Source: Pontibacter pamirensis (GTDB taxonomy: Bacteria; Bacteroidota; Bacteroidia; Cytophagales; Hymenobacteraceae). Taken from it: a DNA stretch of 64,000 nucleotides. The DNA is taken from positions 1 through 64,000 of the forward strand of contig NZ_SSNI01000004.1 of assembly GCF_010015475.1 (NCBI RefSeq), read 5' to 3'. Below the pieces are notes generated by a model. It made no database searches. It was not told where the DNA came from and saw only the letters and a program-made list of their open reading frames with translations. Positions 43,262 through 51,861 of this stretch are shown here, piece after piece (position 1 is the first letter of the stretch; every line of letters begins with the position of its first letter). Position numbers and translations under genes: made by a program.

Positions 43262-43972
43262 CTAAAGCCCCTCCCCCCAAGCCATGACCCCAGCTAAGAC
43301 CATAAGAAACACAGCCAGCATTGCGGAAACACCCAGCACTATGGAACTAATTATCAACCCAGCACGTGCTCTTCTTCTCCCAGCAAGCTTGCCAGGATTT
43401 TTTTTAATTTCTAAGAGCGCTACTATACTCGCTATCATGCCGAAGACAGCTGCTAACGCCGCCAGCAGGAAAGGAACGGGGGAGGATATCGCTATTCCAA
43501 CGAGGATAAAAGCAGCTGCCAGCAGGCTAAGCATCAGACCAACTCCAGCCTTTTTACTTTTATCTGTTTCACCCTCAGGCGTAGCCTGTACTCCCTGTCG
43601 CAGTGTTGTCTGCAGTCTGCTACTTCCTTCTGGTCTTTTGGCCAGCCTGTCCGCCACTTTGCCTGGAGTTAAAGCAGGCTTGTAAACAAAACCAACAAGC
43701 TGCACTGGCTCTGGAGTAGATGATTCCGATAAGTTTGCTGTTGTGCTGGCATTAGCTTCTGGGGGTAGAGTATGGGCTTCAAAGGCTTTTTCCTGTACAG
43801 ATTTTAAAGGGAGCGCAGCAGCATGAGTTGGCATCTCCTCCGCCTTCCGGGCTTCCTTGTAAAAACCATAGGGATCGGCACCTTTAGAAATGAAAAGCGC
43901 TTCATTTTTGGAACAGCTTACTAAGAGCAGCAAGGCAGCTGCCAAATGAAATGCAGGGTAGGCGTGTTTCAT
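43262..43972 (-). CDS. Lipoprotein with C-terminal DUF4190-like membrane domain
   Basis: The 236-residue product has a lipoprotein signal (AAALLLLVSCSK, Cys about 20), a variable linker (about 30-145) with VGFVYKPALTPGKVADRLA, then several hydrophobic segments (MLSLLAAAFILVGIAI, FLLAALAAVFGMIASIVALLEI, GLIISSIVLGVSAMLAVFLM) separated by a basic KKNPGKLAGRRRAR loop, the DUF4190 pattern. The function is unknown. A lipid anchor plus TM helices in one protein is unusual. Confidence 0.6.
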   Translation of the reverse strand: MKHAYPAFHLAAALLLLVSCSKNEALFISKGADPYGFYKEARKAEEMPTHAAALPLKSVQEKAFEAHTLPPEANASTTANLSESSTPEPVQLVGFVYKPALTPGKVADRLAKRPEGSSRLQTTLRQGVQATPEGETDKSKKAGVGLMLSLLAAAFILVGIAISSPVPFLLAALAAVFGMIASIVALLEIKKNPGKLAGRRRARAGLIISSIVLGVSAMLAVFLMVLAGVMAWGEGL

Positions 43973-44565
43973 ATAATAGTCCCTCCACTTTTTGTTAACC
44001 TACCCTGGGGCAGCAGCTGACATCAGGGCCTCTGACATGCCTTTAATTACCTGTCTTCATACGATAAAATTGGCTAATGGATGGTCTCCTGCCTCCGTGC
44101 TAAAACACTTAAATGAGGTAAATTCATTGGCGGCAGTTCAAGAGAGGGTTTGCAAGATCTAAAGGTTTATCTCCCTGTTTCCGACAACCTTGAACAAAGC
44201 TCTTTAGGCCTATAGAAAATAACAAAGCTCATATGCTACAAACAAGAATGGCTTCTCATTGTGAGGAGCCATTCTTGTTTTATAAAGCAGGTTGTGTTCA
44301 GTAAGCAGGAGCTTGAAGAATGCTTTTGCTTATCATAAAAGCTGTTAAGGGACAGGGATTGGCAGTGGTGCTAATGTAGCAAGTAGGAGGCCTATACTGC
44401 GCCTCACGCTTCCTTGCCCAATAGGTACGGTAGTTCTTCAACGAGCCGCTTCCACCTTCTGTATCGGTAGTATTTATCTGGGCCAGTAGCCTATTCCTGT
44501 TGGCTCGCTGATGGCTTTTAGGTGATTTTTTGCATATTTTACACATGCAAATTTTAAGTTAAAGC
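43973..44565. other. Gene-free region of island 2
   Basis: This 593-base stretch carries the hairpin at 44242-44278. A minus-strand frame of 82 codons at 44298-44546 starts MCKICKKSPKSHQRANRNRL; it is basic, matches nothing I know and may be a fragment. The rest has no visible gene. Confidence 0.35.
44242..44278. terminator. Strong hairpin, probable bidirectional terminator
   Basis: ACAAGAATGGCT and AGCCATTCTTGT pair with a further CTCA/TGAG extension and a small loop, followed by TTT on the plus strand. No intact gene ends here now, so it may have served a lost gene. Confidence 0.65.
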
Positions 44566-44893
44566 CATGAACCCTACGACCAGCTCACGGCCTACCAGCA
44601 AAGGCTCCGTCAGAATGCCTTTATAGCATTATTCTATGCTGTGTTCGCCTGTGTGTCGCTATGGCAGTTCTCCAAGCTGCAGGAGGAATTTCAGAATAAT
44701 AGAGAACGCTATCCTAAGGTACTAAGCGCTGTCCGAGGACACCCTATTTATGAGCGATTACATGCGCGACAGCCTTACGCTGAAGCAGGCGCTGATGGAA
44801 AGGAGCAACACACCAGAAGCACCGGAACCGGAAGAAACTCCCGTAACTGAAGAAAAGAAACCGCGCGGGTGGTGGTCCCGGCTTTTCTCCTAA
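44566..44893 (+). pseudogene. Frameshifted small membrane/coiled-coil protein
   Basis: One frame reads EPYDQLTAYQQRLRQNAFIA, LFYAVFACVSLWQFSKLQ (a TM helix) and EEFQNNRERYP, then degrades. Another frame takes over near 44740 with DTLFMSDYMRDSLTLKQALM, TPEAPEPEETPVTEEKK and a final GWWSRLFS stop. The two parts look like one protein of about 105 residues broken by a frameshift. The ATG at 44567 is also out of frame. Family unknown. Confidence 0.5.
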
Positions 44894-44950
44894 TGAGATT
44901 TGAGTTTTGTGTAGTAATTCTGTAACATTAAATAAAACAAGACCATCCTC

Positions 44951-45406
44951 ATGAAAAAGCTATTGCTATTCCCTGTCCTGTTCTTCCTGGTGCTCACCTC
45001 CTGCAAAGATGATGAAGGGGACCCGGCACCGTTAACAGTAAGCGAGCAGATAAAGGGTACATGGGTTACTACAAAAGAGGAGTCCAGGTATTATGATGCA
45101 TCTGGTCAGGTAGTGCATGAAGAGACACACCAAACTGAAACCGTGCTCAATTTCGATGGCGCAAAGGTTACTACTACCTATGCCTCAGGAGGCAGCGGTA
45201 TGCTCGGCACCTATACTATCTCCAAGAGAGGGGGGAAAGACTACATCACTCTGGTAAATGGAAGTTCCTCAGCGGAATTTGAGATAACAGCCATATCCGG
45301 CACTTCCATGAGATGGAGCGCTGAGAAAGACAATGCACCGTACTTTGATAACGGCATGAAGACAGCGGATCATGCGGTGACTACCATTGACTACTCAAAG
45401 AAGTAA
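44951..45406 (+). CDS. Lipocalin-like lipoprotein
   Basis: The 151-residue product has a lipoprotein signal (FFLVLTSCKDD, Cys about 18) and a beta-rich body starting SEQIKGTWVTTKEESRYYDASG, the usual opening of Bacteroidota lipocalin-like proteins, with LGTYTISKRGGKDYITL later. Such proteins may bind small hydrophobic ligands, but the role is unknown. It is convergent with the barrel gene; the stops are 16 bases apart. Confidence 0.65.
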   Translation: MKKLLLFPVLFFLVLTSCKDDEGDPAPLTVSEQIKGTWVTTKEESRYYDASGQVVHEETHQTETVLNFDGAKVTTTYASGGSGMLGTYTISKRGGKDYITLVNGSSSAEFEITAISGTSMRWSAEKDNAPYFDNGMKTADHAVTTIDYSKK

Positions 45407-45421
45407 GGCCTTTCGTTCCCT

Positions 45422-45952
45422 TCAAAAGCTATAGCCAATGCTTAAGCCCCCAGAAAGAAATAAACCACTGCTTGGATATGCATCGCTCCCTCCCTTCAAA
45501 GCATAAAAAGGAGTTAGTCCCACTCGAAACATAAATCCTGCTGTGGAAGGTTGGTAACGGTAGCCTATTGCACCTGTAAGATCAATTATGGAAGAATTTG
45601 TATTATCATCCAAGTTAAGGGAGGATGTAAATTTTTTGCGACCGAATAAGAAGCCAGCTCCCAGTTCGAACTTACTTTTTTTCTTTCCAAATAAAAAATT
45701 TCCCAAAACAGGTACAGTTATAATAGAGTTATTACCTTCTCCAAATAAGGTTCCTGCCTTAAAAGCCGCAAAGCCAAGGCGTAGTGCAAAGTTTTCAACA
45801 ACTATTCGTTCATAATTAACTGAGTATAAACCGCCATTGCCTAAAAGTTCCAGGTAAGCATTATTACGGGAAGCTTTAGAGGATTCAGTTTGTCCATAAG
45901 ACAATGAGCAAATCATCAAACCAATAAGTAATAATCGCAGTTTATTCTTCAT
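45422..45952 (-). CDS. Small outer-membrane beta-barrel protein
   Basis: The 176-residue product has a signal peptide (LLLIGLMICSLSYGQ) and alternating hydrophobic strands (NAYLELLGNGGLYSVNYERI, FALRLGFAAFKAG, FELGAGFLFGRKKF, IGYRYQPSTAGFMFRVGLTPF) ending in GLSIGYSF, the aromatic C-terminus of outer-membrane barrels. No further role can be read. It belongs to island 2 cargo. Confidence 0.75.
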   Translation of the reverse strand: MKNKLRLLLIGLMICSLSYGQTESSKASRNNAYLELLGNGGLYSVNYERIVVENFALRLGFAAFKAGTLFGEGNNSIITVPVLGNFLFGKKKSKFELGAGFLFGRKKFTSSLNLDDNTNSSIIDLTGAIGYRYQPSTAGFMFRVGLTPFYALKGGSDAYPSSGLFLSGGLSIGYSF

Positions 45953-46437
45953 AATCTTTATTTATATGCTATAAAACAATAATTTTTAAGTGCCTATAAA
46001 AAGGTGCATTAAAATTTTCTCACCTAAGCAGCGGCTTTAAGTTGCTGTTTATCTGAAGTTTTCCAATGTGAGTCGTTAACCCACCTTACAAAAAGTTTTC
46101 AAGCCCGGCTTAGGTGCATCCTGCTGGGCAAAAACAAGCAAAGAAACCATAAGTAGACAAAGCAGTAGCGGTACCCTTTCCGGCTTTATTTTAGAACCTA
46201 CTATTAAACTATATCTATACGAAATATAAATTTAAACAGGCATTACTGCCAGTGTTTTTTTAACACATGGCAGCTTCAAATCTAGCCTTAGCTTAGTAGG
46301 CAACCAAAGCTTACAACTCTCTATAGCCGCCCTTGAAGGCTTTACCAACATACCAGAAGTTGGATTAGAATAAAGGTATTACTTATGAGGATGAACCGAT
46401 TCTCCGCGGCGCTTCCAAGACAGGTCAACCTGTTTCG
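45953..46437. other. Gap with a signal-peptide relic
   Basis: This 485-base stretch has no intact gene. On the minus strand 46190-46077 an open piece without start codon reads RVPLLLCLLMVSLLVFAQQD and then APKPGLKTFCKVG before TAA, like the N-terminus of a lost secreted protein. The remainder is AT-rich. Confidence 0.35.
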
Positions 46438-46766
46438 CTTCCCATAAAACGTGGGAATGGTGGGATCGTGGAACCTGCAGCAGTACCTGCCCCTGCAGCC
46501 TGTAATGCGTCTCATTTTGCCGTCTCAAAATTCAACCTAATGATTTGTTTTAAGAGATGAGTAGCTGAGACCGTTCATGATATCATGAACAGTGTGTTCA
46601 TAGGCTAACTGATAGATTCACCCAAAGGCTAAAAGTAGGGTACACCAAAGAGAATAAGGCAAATAACAGAAGCTTTACCCCCCTAAAGAAATAATATTTG
46701 GCCAAATCGAGAGGTGTTAAATCTACAGGTGGCGGTTTTAGTGTCCGAATAGTGTCCGAAGATTAT
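46438..46766. repeat. Island right-end repeat, copy B' (island 2)
   Basis: It matches 42507-42838 along its length, with the same 18-base palindrome at 46573-46590 and a perfect tandem pair TAGTGTCCGAA at 46739-46749 and 46750-46760. It directly precedes the tRNA-Glu terminator hairpin. No gene is present. Confidence 0.75.
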
Positions 46767-46800
46767 AAAAAAACGCCTCCAGTTTGCTCTGGAGGCGTTT
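46767..46800 (-). terminator. Terminator of tRNA-Glu
   Basis: AACGCCTCCAG pairs with CTGGAGGCGTT around TTTGCT; on the minus strand it is followed by TTTTT. It lies 4 bases past the tRNA 3' end. Confidence 0.8.
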
Positions 46801-46804
46801 AGTG

Positions 46805-46876
46805 TAGCCCGTAGGGGAATCGAACCCCTGTTACTAGAATGAAAATCTAGCGTCCTAACCCCTAGACGAACGGGCC
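46805..46876 (-). tRNA. tRNA-Glu (anticodon TTC)
   Basis: The 72-base gene folds as a tRNA: acceptor GGCCCGT/ACGGGCT with a G-U first pair, an anticodon arm CTAGA TTTTCAT TCTAG with anticodon TTC, and a T arm with GGTTCGATTC. The discriminator is A and CCA is not encoded. Its 3' end is the apparent integration target of the two islands to its left. Confidence 0.95.
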
Positions 46877-47080
46877 TTGTTGCTGTATTGCGGTGCAAAG
46901 ATACGGGCAGATTTATAATGCGCAAAAGATTGAGGAGAATAATTGCACTGTGGTTATGGATTTGATTGATAATCAGGTTGAAAAATTTATGCTGAAGATT
47001 GCGCGCTTTATATTAACCAATATGTTTACGATCCGTTAAAACAAGCATTCTTTTATAAACCATGACGTATAGCAAAAAAA

Positions 47081-47365
47081 ATGGCGAAGAATTTACATTA
47101 TGAAGGGCTAAAACCAGATGCCTTTGATCAATTTAGAAGCAAGCTACAGGCCTATGGCATTGACCTGAGCGAAAACAACGGAAGCTTTAAAGAAAAAGGA
47201 GTGTCCGGTAAATACAACTACAACCCCGAAACGGAAGAGTTGGATCTGAATGATCTAAGCATAGGCTTTCCGGCCAGTATGATGCTGAACATTGATACGC
47301 TCTCAAGCCGCCTGACGGAGACAGTAGTACAACACGGCGGCAGGCCGAAGCAGAACACGGTGTAG
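47081..47365 (+). CDS. Small conserved-looking hypothetical protein
   Basis: A 94-residue soluble protein starting MAKNLHYEGLKPDAFDQFRS with a KYNYNPETEELDLNDLSIGFP segment. It looks like a compact alpha/beta protein; I do not recognise a family. It is followed after 67 bases by another small gene on the same strand, and both precede one terminator, so they may be co-transcribed. The A-rich run before the ATG has no Shine-Dalgarno sequence. Confidence 0.6.
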   Translation: MAKNLHYEGLKPDAFDQFRSKLQAYGIDLSENNGSFKEKGVSGKYNYNPETEELDLNDLSIGFPASMMLNIDTLSSRLTETVVQHGGRPKQNTV

Positions 47366-47432
47366 CTTTTTGCAACCACACCACGTATATAAAAATATAA
47401 ATTTTTGATTTTTAGAAACAGACAAAGAAACT

Positions 47433-47783
47433 ATGGAAGACAACAATTCAAAAAACCAGAATAGCAACAACTCTAACAGTGGAAATAACTCAAGTAACAA
47501 TTCTGGCAATAAGGACAACAGCAATAAGAAGCAGGGAAAGCAAGAGGAAAGCGTATTAACGCTCCTGCAACCGCATGACATGTCTAAAACTGTGGAATCG
47601 GCATTACATGTGTTCCAGGGCAGAACTGAAAAGTTACCTGAATTGATGCAGGATCTTGGGCAAATTATTATGAAAGCATCCCGTAGGTTTACAACTACAC
47701 AGTTAATTGTGGCCGCAGGTGCTTTAACAGTTGGTGCTGTACTCTTAACTAAGTTCGGCCCTATCGGTGATGATATGGATTAG
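47433..47783 (+). CDS. Asn/Ser-rich small protein with C-terminal hydrophobic segment
   Basis: The 116-residue product starts with about 40 residues made almost only of Asn, Ser, Gly, Lys and Gln (an intrinsically disordered stretch), then a helical part (LLQPHDMSKTVESALHVFQG) and a hydrophobic TTQLIVAAGALTVGAVLLT segment near the C-terminus that could enter the membrane. The family is unknown. The low-complexity region is codon-varied rather than one simple DNA repeat. Confidence 0.6.
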   Translation: MEDNNSKNQNSNNSNSGNNSSNNSGNKDNSNKKQGKQEESVLTLLQPHDMSKTVESALHVFQGRTEKLPELMQDLGQIIMKASRRFTTTQLIVAAGALTVGAVLLTKFGPIGDDMD

Positions 47784-47811
47784 GCAATATTAGACATTCG
47801 TTGCATTTTAT

Positions 47812-47850
47812 AAAGCCCCTGGCACTTATCGTGACAGGGGCTTTATCTTT
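47812..47850. terminator. Intrinsic terminator
   Basis: AAAGCCCCTG pairs with CAGGGGCTTT around an inner CAC/GTG and loop, followed by ATCTTTT on the plus strand. It ends the transcript of the two small genes. Confidence 0.75.
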
Positions 47851-47953
47851 TCAGTATATACCTCTTTGTTAAACTGGCACATGATTTGATTTAACTGCTT
47901 CTATATAGTTACCATCTATATTTCCGTTATCATTAGAACTTAAACAGAAAGAA

Positions 47954-48664
47954 ATGAAAAAGATAAATCTGATAGTCCTGCTGCTTTTTGTATTGACAAT
48001 ACTGCAGGCGCAGGCGCAGCAACAGCCATTGCCGCCACTCGTTAGTGTATCTGGTGTGGGGGAGGTGCGGGTGCAGCCTACCGAGGTGGTGGTGAACCTA
48101 GGCGTGGAGACACGGGAAAAAACTCTTGAAGCCGCCCGTTCTGAAACAGATAAAAAGGCAGCAGCTATTATCAATTACCTGAAAAAGCAGGGAGTGGAGG
48201 CGAAGGATATCCAAACGTCCTATGTAACGCTTCAACCCATGCATACCGGCGGGGAGTATGGCAGAACAACACCAGACTTTTATTTAGCGCAGAAAAACAT
48301 GAATGTTACTATTAAAAAACTGAACAGGTTTGATGAGATACTATCGGGAATATACAATGTTGGAGTTAATCATGTACATGGTGTCAATTTTCAGGTGACA
48401 GACCTTGAAAAGTATAAGGCCGAAGCCCGGAAAAAAGCCGTAGCCGATGCGAAACAGAAAGCCAGCGCCCTCACGGCTGAGTTAAATGCGAAAATAGGTC
48501 GTGTCTATGCTATCAATGAAGGAGGAAATGGCGGTGGCCCCAGACCAATGTATAAGTCCGTTATGATGGAATCAGCTGCTTATGATGGCGCCGGTGGGCC
48601 TTCCATTGCAGGCGGTGAGGTAGTGGTAACGGCTAATGTAGACGTCAGCTTTATAATAGAGTAA
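47954..48664 (+). CDS. SIMPL-domain (DUF541) periplasmic protein
   Basis: The 236-residue product has a signal peptide (LLFVLTILQAQAQQ) and the SIMPL pattern: VSVSGVGEVRVQPTEVVVNLG, AAAIINYLKKQGVEAKDIQTS, and a late AVADAKQKASALTAELNAKIG. SIMPL proteins such as E. coli YggE form periplasmic oligomers linked to oxidative-stress tolerance, though the mechanism is unclear. It is a single gene, convergent with the next, with a shared terminator. Confidence 0.88.
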   Translation: MKKINLIVLLLFVLTILQAQAQQQPLPPLVSVSGVGEVRVQPTEVVVNLGVETREKTLEAARSETDKKAAAIINYLKKQGVEAKDIQTSYVTLQPMHTGGEYGRTTPDFYLAQKNMNVTIKKLNRFDEILSGIYNVGVNHVHGVNFQVTDLEKYKAEARKKAVADAKQKASALTAELNAKIGRVYAINEGGNGGGPRPMYKSVMMESAAYDGAGGPSIAGGEVVVTANVDVSFIIE

Positions 48665-48687
48665 AAGAAAATGTACTTTTGCCCAAA

Positions 48688-48726
48688 CAGAAGAGGCGGC
48701 TGCAAACTTTGCAGCCGCCTCTTCTG
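48688..48726. terminator. Bidirectional terminator
   Basis: CAGAAGAGGCGGCTGCA pairs exactly with TGCAGCCGCCTCTTCTG around AACTT between two convergent genes. Confidence 0.8.
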
Positions 48727-48741
48727 TTTATATCATCAGGA

Positions 48742-49737
48742 TTAAAGCTTCTGATAGGTATTCATTTTCTTAAAGTTGTTTTTTTCATCTAGCAGGAAGC
48801 TCAGCGGCTGTCCTGGGTTCTTTAGGATTTCCTGTTCCCGGATATTCCAGGGCTTCAGCATCTCTTCCAGCATATGGGCGTAAGCAGGCATTTCCCAGGG
48901 GTTGAAGATTTCATTTGTTATATCATCAATCAATGTATCCAGCACAAGGTGATCATCCTCCGGCTTAACCGGGCGCACAAAATACTCCGGCACTACATTA
49001 AATATATAGGCGGCATAAAATACGCGTGCTTTAAATTCAGCCAGCTGAATGGGGTGTATAGCCTTTCCCTGCGTGAGCTGGTATAATTTGCCCATAGCGG
49101 AGCGTATGATGCCATTGTCTAAAAGGGTGCAGACTACAGCGACTGTTCCTAGCTTAATGCTGAAAGACATGGTGGTGAGTTCATCCTGGTATTCAAATGG
49201 AAGCTCGTCTTCAGCCGGATCTATTTCTAAGAGAAACAACGAACAAGGCAGGAAATCCGAAAACGCCATGGGAACCCGCAACGATTGCAGTACCTGGAAG
49301 AAAGCCCTGAATTTTCCCAGCATCAGTGGGTTTTCGCTTACCGCATATTGCGGCATAATCAGCGGATTTGTTTCTTTAATGAGTTCTGTGACAAGGGTGC
49401 CATAATACATTTTGCCAATCCACTGGAAAAGCTCCTGTGCTCCCAGTGCTTTCAAGCCTGCTATACCCTTTGCTGCTGCCTCTTCTACTTTTGCTTCCAG
49501 CGGCAACAGGTAATGTGTGTGGCAGCGGTCGCAGCAGGGGATGGTGAGTTCATGAAAGGTTGTGACGCTTTTATCCAGCAGTAAAAGTTCTTTGTTTCTT
49601 AGACCGTATTTGTGTTGAAGCCATTCAGCGAAGACAGGTGCGCGGTGCTGAGGCGTGATAATGGTGCCGCAGAGGAAGCAGTTTTTGTTTGTAAACTGCA
49701 TTTTCTCGAACGGGTCGTATAATGTCAGGTCAATCAT
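48742..49737 (-). CDS. Hypothetical protein with N-terminal Cys4 zinc site
   Basis: About 331 residues from Met at 49737 (MIDLTLYDPFEKMQ). The N-terminal 80 residues contain CFLC and later CCDRCH, spaced like the zinc-binding pairs of HNH nucleases and similar zinc ribbons; the remaining 240 residues are helical without a motif I can name. No clear His-Asn-His catalytic set is visible, so a nuclease role is only a possibility. A longer frame exists upstream but adds an unlikely Cys-rich leader. Confidence 0.55.
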   Translation of the reverse strand: MIDLTLYDPFEKMQFTNKNCFLCGTIITPQHRAPVFAEWLQHKYGLRNKELLLLDKSVTTFHELTIPCCDRCHTHYLLPLEAKVEEAAAKGIAGLKALGAQELFQWIGKMYYGTLVTELIKETNPLIMPQYAVSENPLMLGKFRAFFQVLQSLRVPMAFSDFLPCSLFLLEIDPAEDELPFEYQDELTTMSFSIKLGTVAVVCTLLDNGIIRSAMGKLYQLTQGKAIHPIQLAEFKARVFYAAYIFNVVPEYFVRPVKPEDDHLVLDTLIDDITNEIFNPWEMPAYAHMLEEMLKPWNIREQEILKNPGQPLSFLLDEKNNFKKMNTYQKL

Positions 49738-49959
49738 GAGGTTGTTTCTGTTCAAGCCACAAAGATAGCAACAGGAGCATCGAGTTCCGAATATAAGTAC
49801 GGGCACTACGGTATTAGTGGGTATAATATGTTAAATAGGTTTGGGTGCAGTAGAGAAGTTAATATGCGGGAGAAGGTGTATCTCTCAGGCCCAATAGCCG
49901 TTGATTTACTTGTAGTATATTTATGTGAGGAGAGAGGGGAAAGAAAGGGTACAAAAAAA

Positions 49960-50336
49960 CAGCAAGCCTGTAAGCCGGGTTCTGTTCCCGATGAATCGGG
50001 ATCTTATCATTTATCTAGGCCTGCACTCGCGCACAGGCTCCATCGACCTACCCACTGACATCGGACGAGCAGCCCTTAGCCCCGCCGAAGCGTGGCACTG
50101 TCAGCCTATTTGGTCTTTCAACTCCTAAGGTTTACCCAGCCGGACTGGTCACCCAGCCGCTGGTGCGCTCTTACCGCACCTTTTCACCCTTACCAGCATT
50201 GCTGCTGGCGGTTATTTTCTGTGGCACTGGCTGTATCCCGGTTACCCGGAACCCTTCCCGTTAGGAAGTAGGATGCTCTGCGTTGCCCGGACTTTCCTCT
50301 CCCCCCGAAAGGGCAGCGATAAGACGGCTTGCTGTT
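49960..50336 (-). ncRNA. rnpB: RNase P RNA (class A)
   Basis: On the minus strand the RNA starts AACAGCAAGCC and ends with its complement GGCTTGCTGTT, the P1 closing helix. Near the 5' end is GAGGAAAGTCCGGGC, the universal RNase P signature, and a run of T follows the 3' end. The RNA is the ribozyme that matures tRNA 5' ends. TACCTTTG at 50360-50367 is a possible -7 element upstream. Confidence 0.95.
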
Positions 50337-50746
50337 ATGTTTTTGTATTACCTGTACTGCAAAGGTAACAGTAATTCCGAACCGGAGGCTCTTGTAGAGT
50401 TAGAAAGTTGAGGAGTTAGAAAGTTAGAAAGTTGAAAAAATTATTTTCCGCATTAGGTAATTTAGAAGCGTTTTATAACTTTTTAATTTTTAATGTTTGA
50501 ATTATATATCTCTGAAGTATAAAAGATGCTCAAAGGCCTAAGTAGCGAGTCAAGAGTTCGCATTTATTCTTTACGTCACGGGAAAAATTCCCGCGCCAGT
50601 TAAGGATTTTTTGTAACCCCTCGTTTGGCAAGAGCAGTACACCTCTAACTCTCTAACTCTCTAACTCTCTAACTCTCTAACTCTCTAACTCTCTAACTCT
50701 CTAACTCTCTAACTCTCTAACTCTCTAACTCTCTAACTCAAAATGC
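50337..50746. other. Repeat-rich gap between rnpB and the Smr gene
   Basis: This 410-base gap has no gene. Its left part (50396-50434) carries GTTAGAAA-like units on the plus strand, and its right part carries the CTCTAACT array in the opposite sense, so the two flank about 200 bases as imperfect inverted repeats. Confidence 0.6.
50643..50738. repeat. Perfect 8-bp tandem repeat, 12 copies of CTCTAACT
   Basis: Twelve exact copies run without a break and end 9 bases before the stop of the Smr gene at 50747. It is a likely variable-number tandem repeat. Confidence 0.9.
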
Positions 50747-51697
50747 TTATTTCAGCTTTACCAAAGTGGCGCCGTAGCCAAATTTCTCTTTTCGGGCGTC
50801 TTCGAAAAATTTGATGCCGGGTGTGCGGCTGAGTACTTTCTGAAGTTCCTTACGAAGCACTCCGTTGCCGGCACCATGTATAAATACAATTTCGTGCATG
50901 TTTGCGGCTAAGGCCCTGTCCAGACTATCCTGGAAGTACTCCAGTTGTAGCTTCAGCATAGCGCTGTTACTCATGCCGCTGTGGTCCTCTACCAGCTTCT
51001 CAATATGCAGATCAATTTCATGGTCTGGTGCCTGCAGCTTAAAAGTTTCATGTTTAGCCGTTGCGTCTATCAATTGCTCTGCTATTTTATCAGTGTCGAC
51101 GGCAACAGGCTTTTGGTCGAGCTGGAACAGGTAAGCTTCTTTGTTGAGCACAGGCGCGGTTTTTTTGCTCTTATAAAAAGAACTGGCTCTGAACTGCACC
51201 TTTTTTGTGACAGGCTCATACACGGTGGGGCTACCGTTGCGGTGTTGTATGAACTGCACCAGCAGGCTGGGCCATTTCTCAAAGTCCTTCAGGTGATAGT
51301 GGGTGATGACACGGGTTGTTTTCGGTGCCAGTTTATCATTCTGGAGGCCGCGGTATTTATTCTCACGTTCTTCGCCTGAGGTAAACAGCACATCATGGTC
51401 TGAGTTGTTGATGATGGTAACAGCCAACAGTTCTTCAGACTGGTGCACCAGGGCCAGGTAAATTCCTTGGGCCGCCAGAACAGGTGCTGAAGTTTCTCTT
51501 TTGGCAACAGGTTTTATCTCCGGGTCATTTTTCAAATAAGTTGCCTCCTCCTTTGCAATCACCACCACCTCCCGCCGGGCAACAGGTATAGTGAAGTCAT
51601 TGTCGATGGCGACTTCTACGATGTTATTATCTAATATGCGGGTAATAATGCCTTCCTCACGGCCAGACATCAACCGCACGCGGTCTCCTACGTTCAT
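50747..51697 (-). CDS. DUF2027 / Smr-domain protein
   Basis: The 316-residue product has an N-terminal KOW-like small barrel (VGDRVRLMSGREEGIITRIL), the central DUF2027 region and a C-terminal Smr domain (EIDLHIEKL at about 225, IVFIHGAGNGVLRKEL, then KFGYGATLVKL). Smr domains are nucleases or nucleic-acid binders also found at the end of MutS2. The MutS ATPase is absent, so this is a stand-alone Smr protein common in Bacteroidota. The stop lies next to the tandem repeat array. Confidence 0.88.
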   Translation of the reverse strand: MNVGDRVRLMSGREEGIITRILDNNIVEVAIDNDFTIPVARREVVVIAKEEATYLKNDPEIKPVAKRETSAPVLAAQGIYLALVHQSEELLAVTIINNSDHDVLFTSGEERENKYRGLQNDKLAPKTTRVITHYHLKDFEKWPSLLVQFIQHRNGSPTVYEPVTKKVQFRASSFYKSKKTAPVLNKEAYLFQLDQKPVAVDTDKIAEQLIDATAKHETFKLQAPDHEIDLHIEKLVEDHSGMSNSAMLKLQLEYFQDSLDRALAANMHEIVFIHGAGNGVLRKELQKVLSRTPGIKFFEDARKEKFGYGATLVKLK

Positions 51698-51861
51698 GTT
51701 CTCGTTGTTCGTTTATCGTTGTTCATTCATAGCAGCGCACAGATGTACTGCGGAAGCAGATGAATTATATGTAAACAAAGGTACGGAATTCTAAAGTGTC
51801 GGGTAGCGAGTCCTGATAAAGAGGGCTAAGCCTGTGCTCCGGATAGGGTATAAACACAATA

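Noticed and set aside
44298..44546. 82-codon basic reading frame in island 2
   Set aside because: No recognisable family, no clear start context and it lies in a decayed region; kept only as a note in the gap entry.
46683..46925. 80-codon minus-strand frame across tRNA-Glu
   Set aside because: It reads through the tRNA and its terminator; the RNA structure explains the sequence.
49828..50128. Two plus-strand frames of about 70 codons
   Set aside because: They run into the rnpB gene on the other strand, which explains conservation there.
50643..50738. Possible CRISPR array
   Set aside because: Units are 8 bp with no spacers and there are no cas genes; it is a plain tandem repeat.
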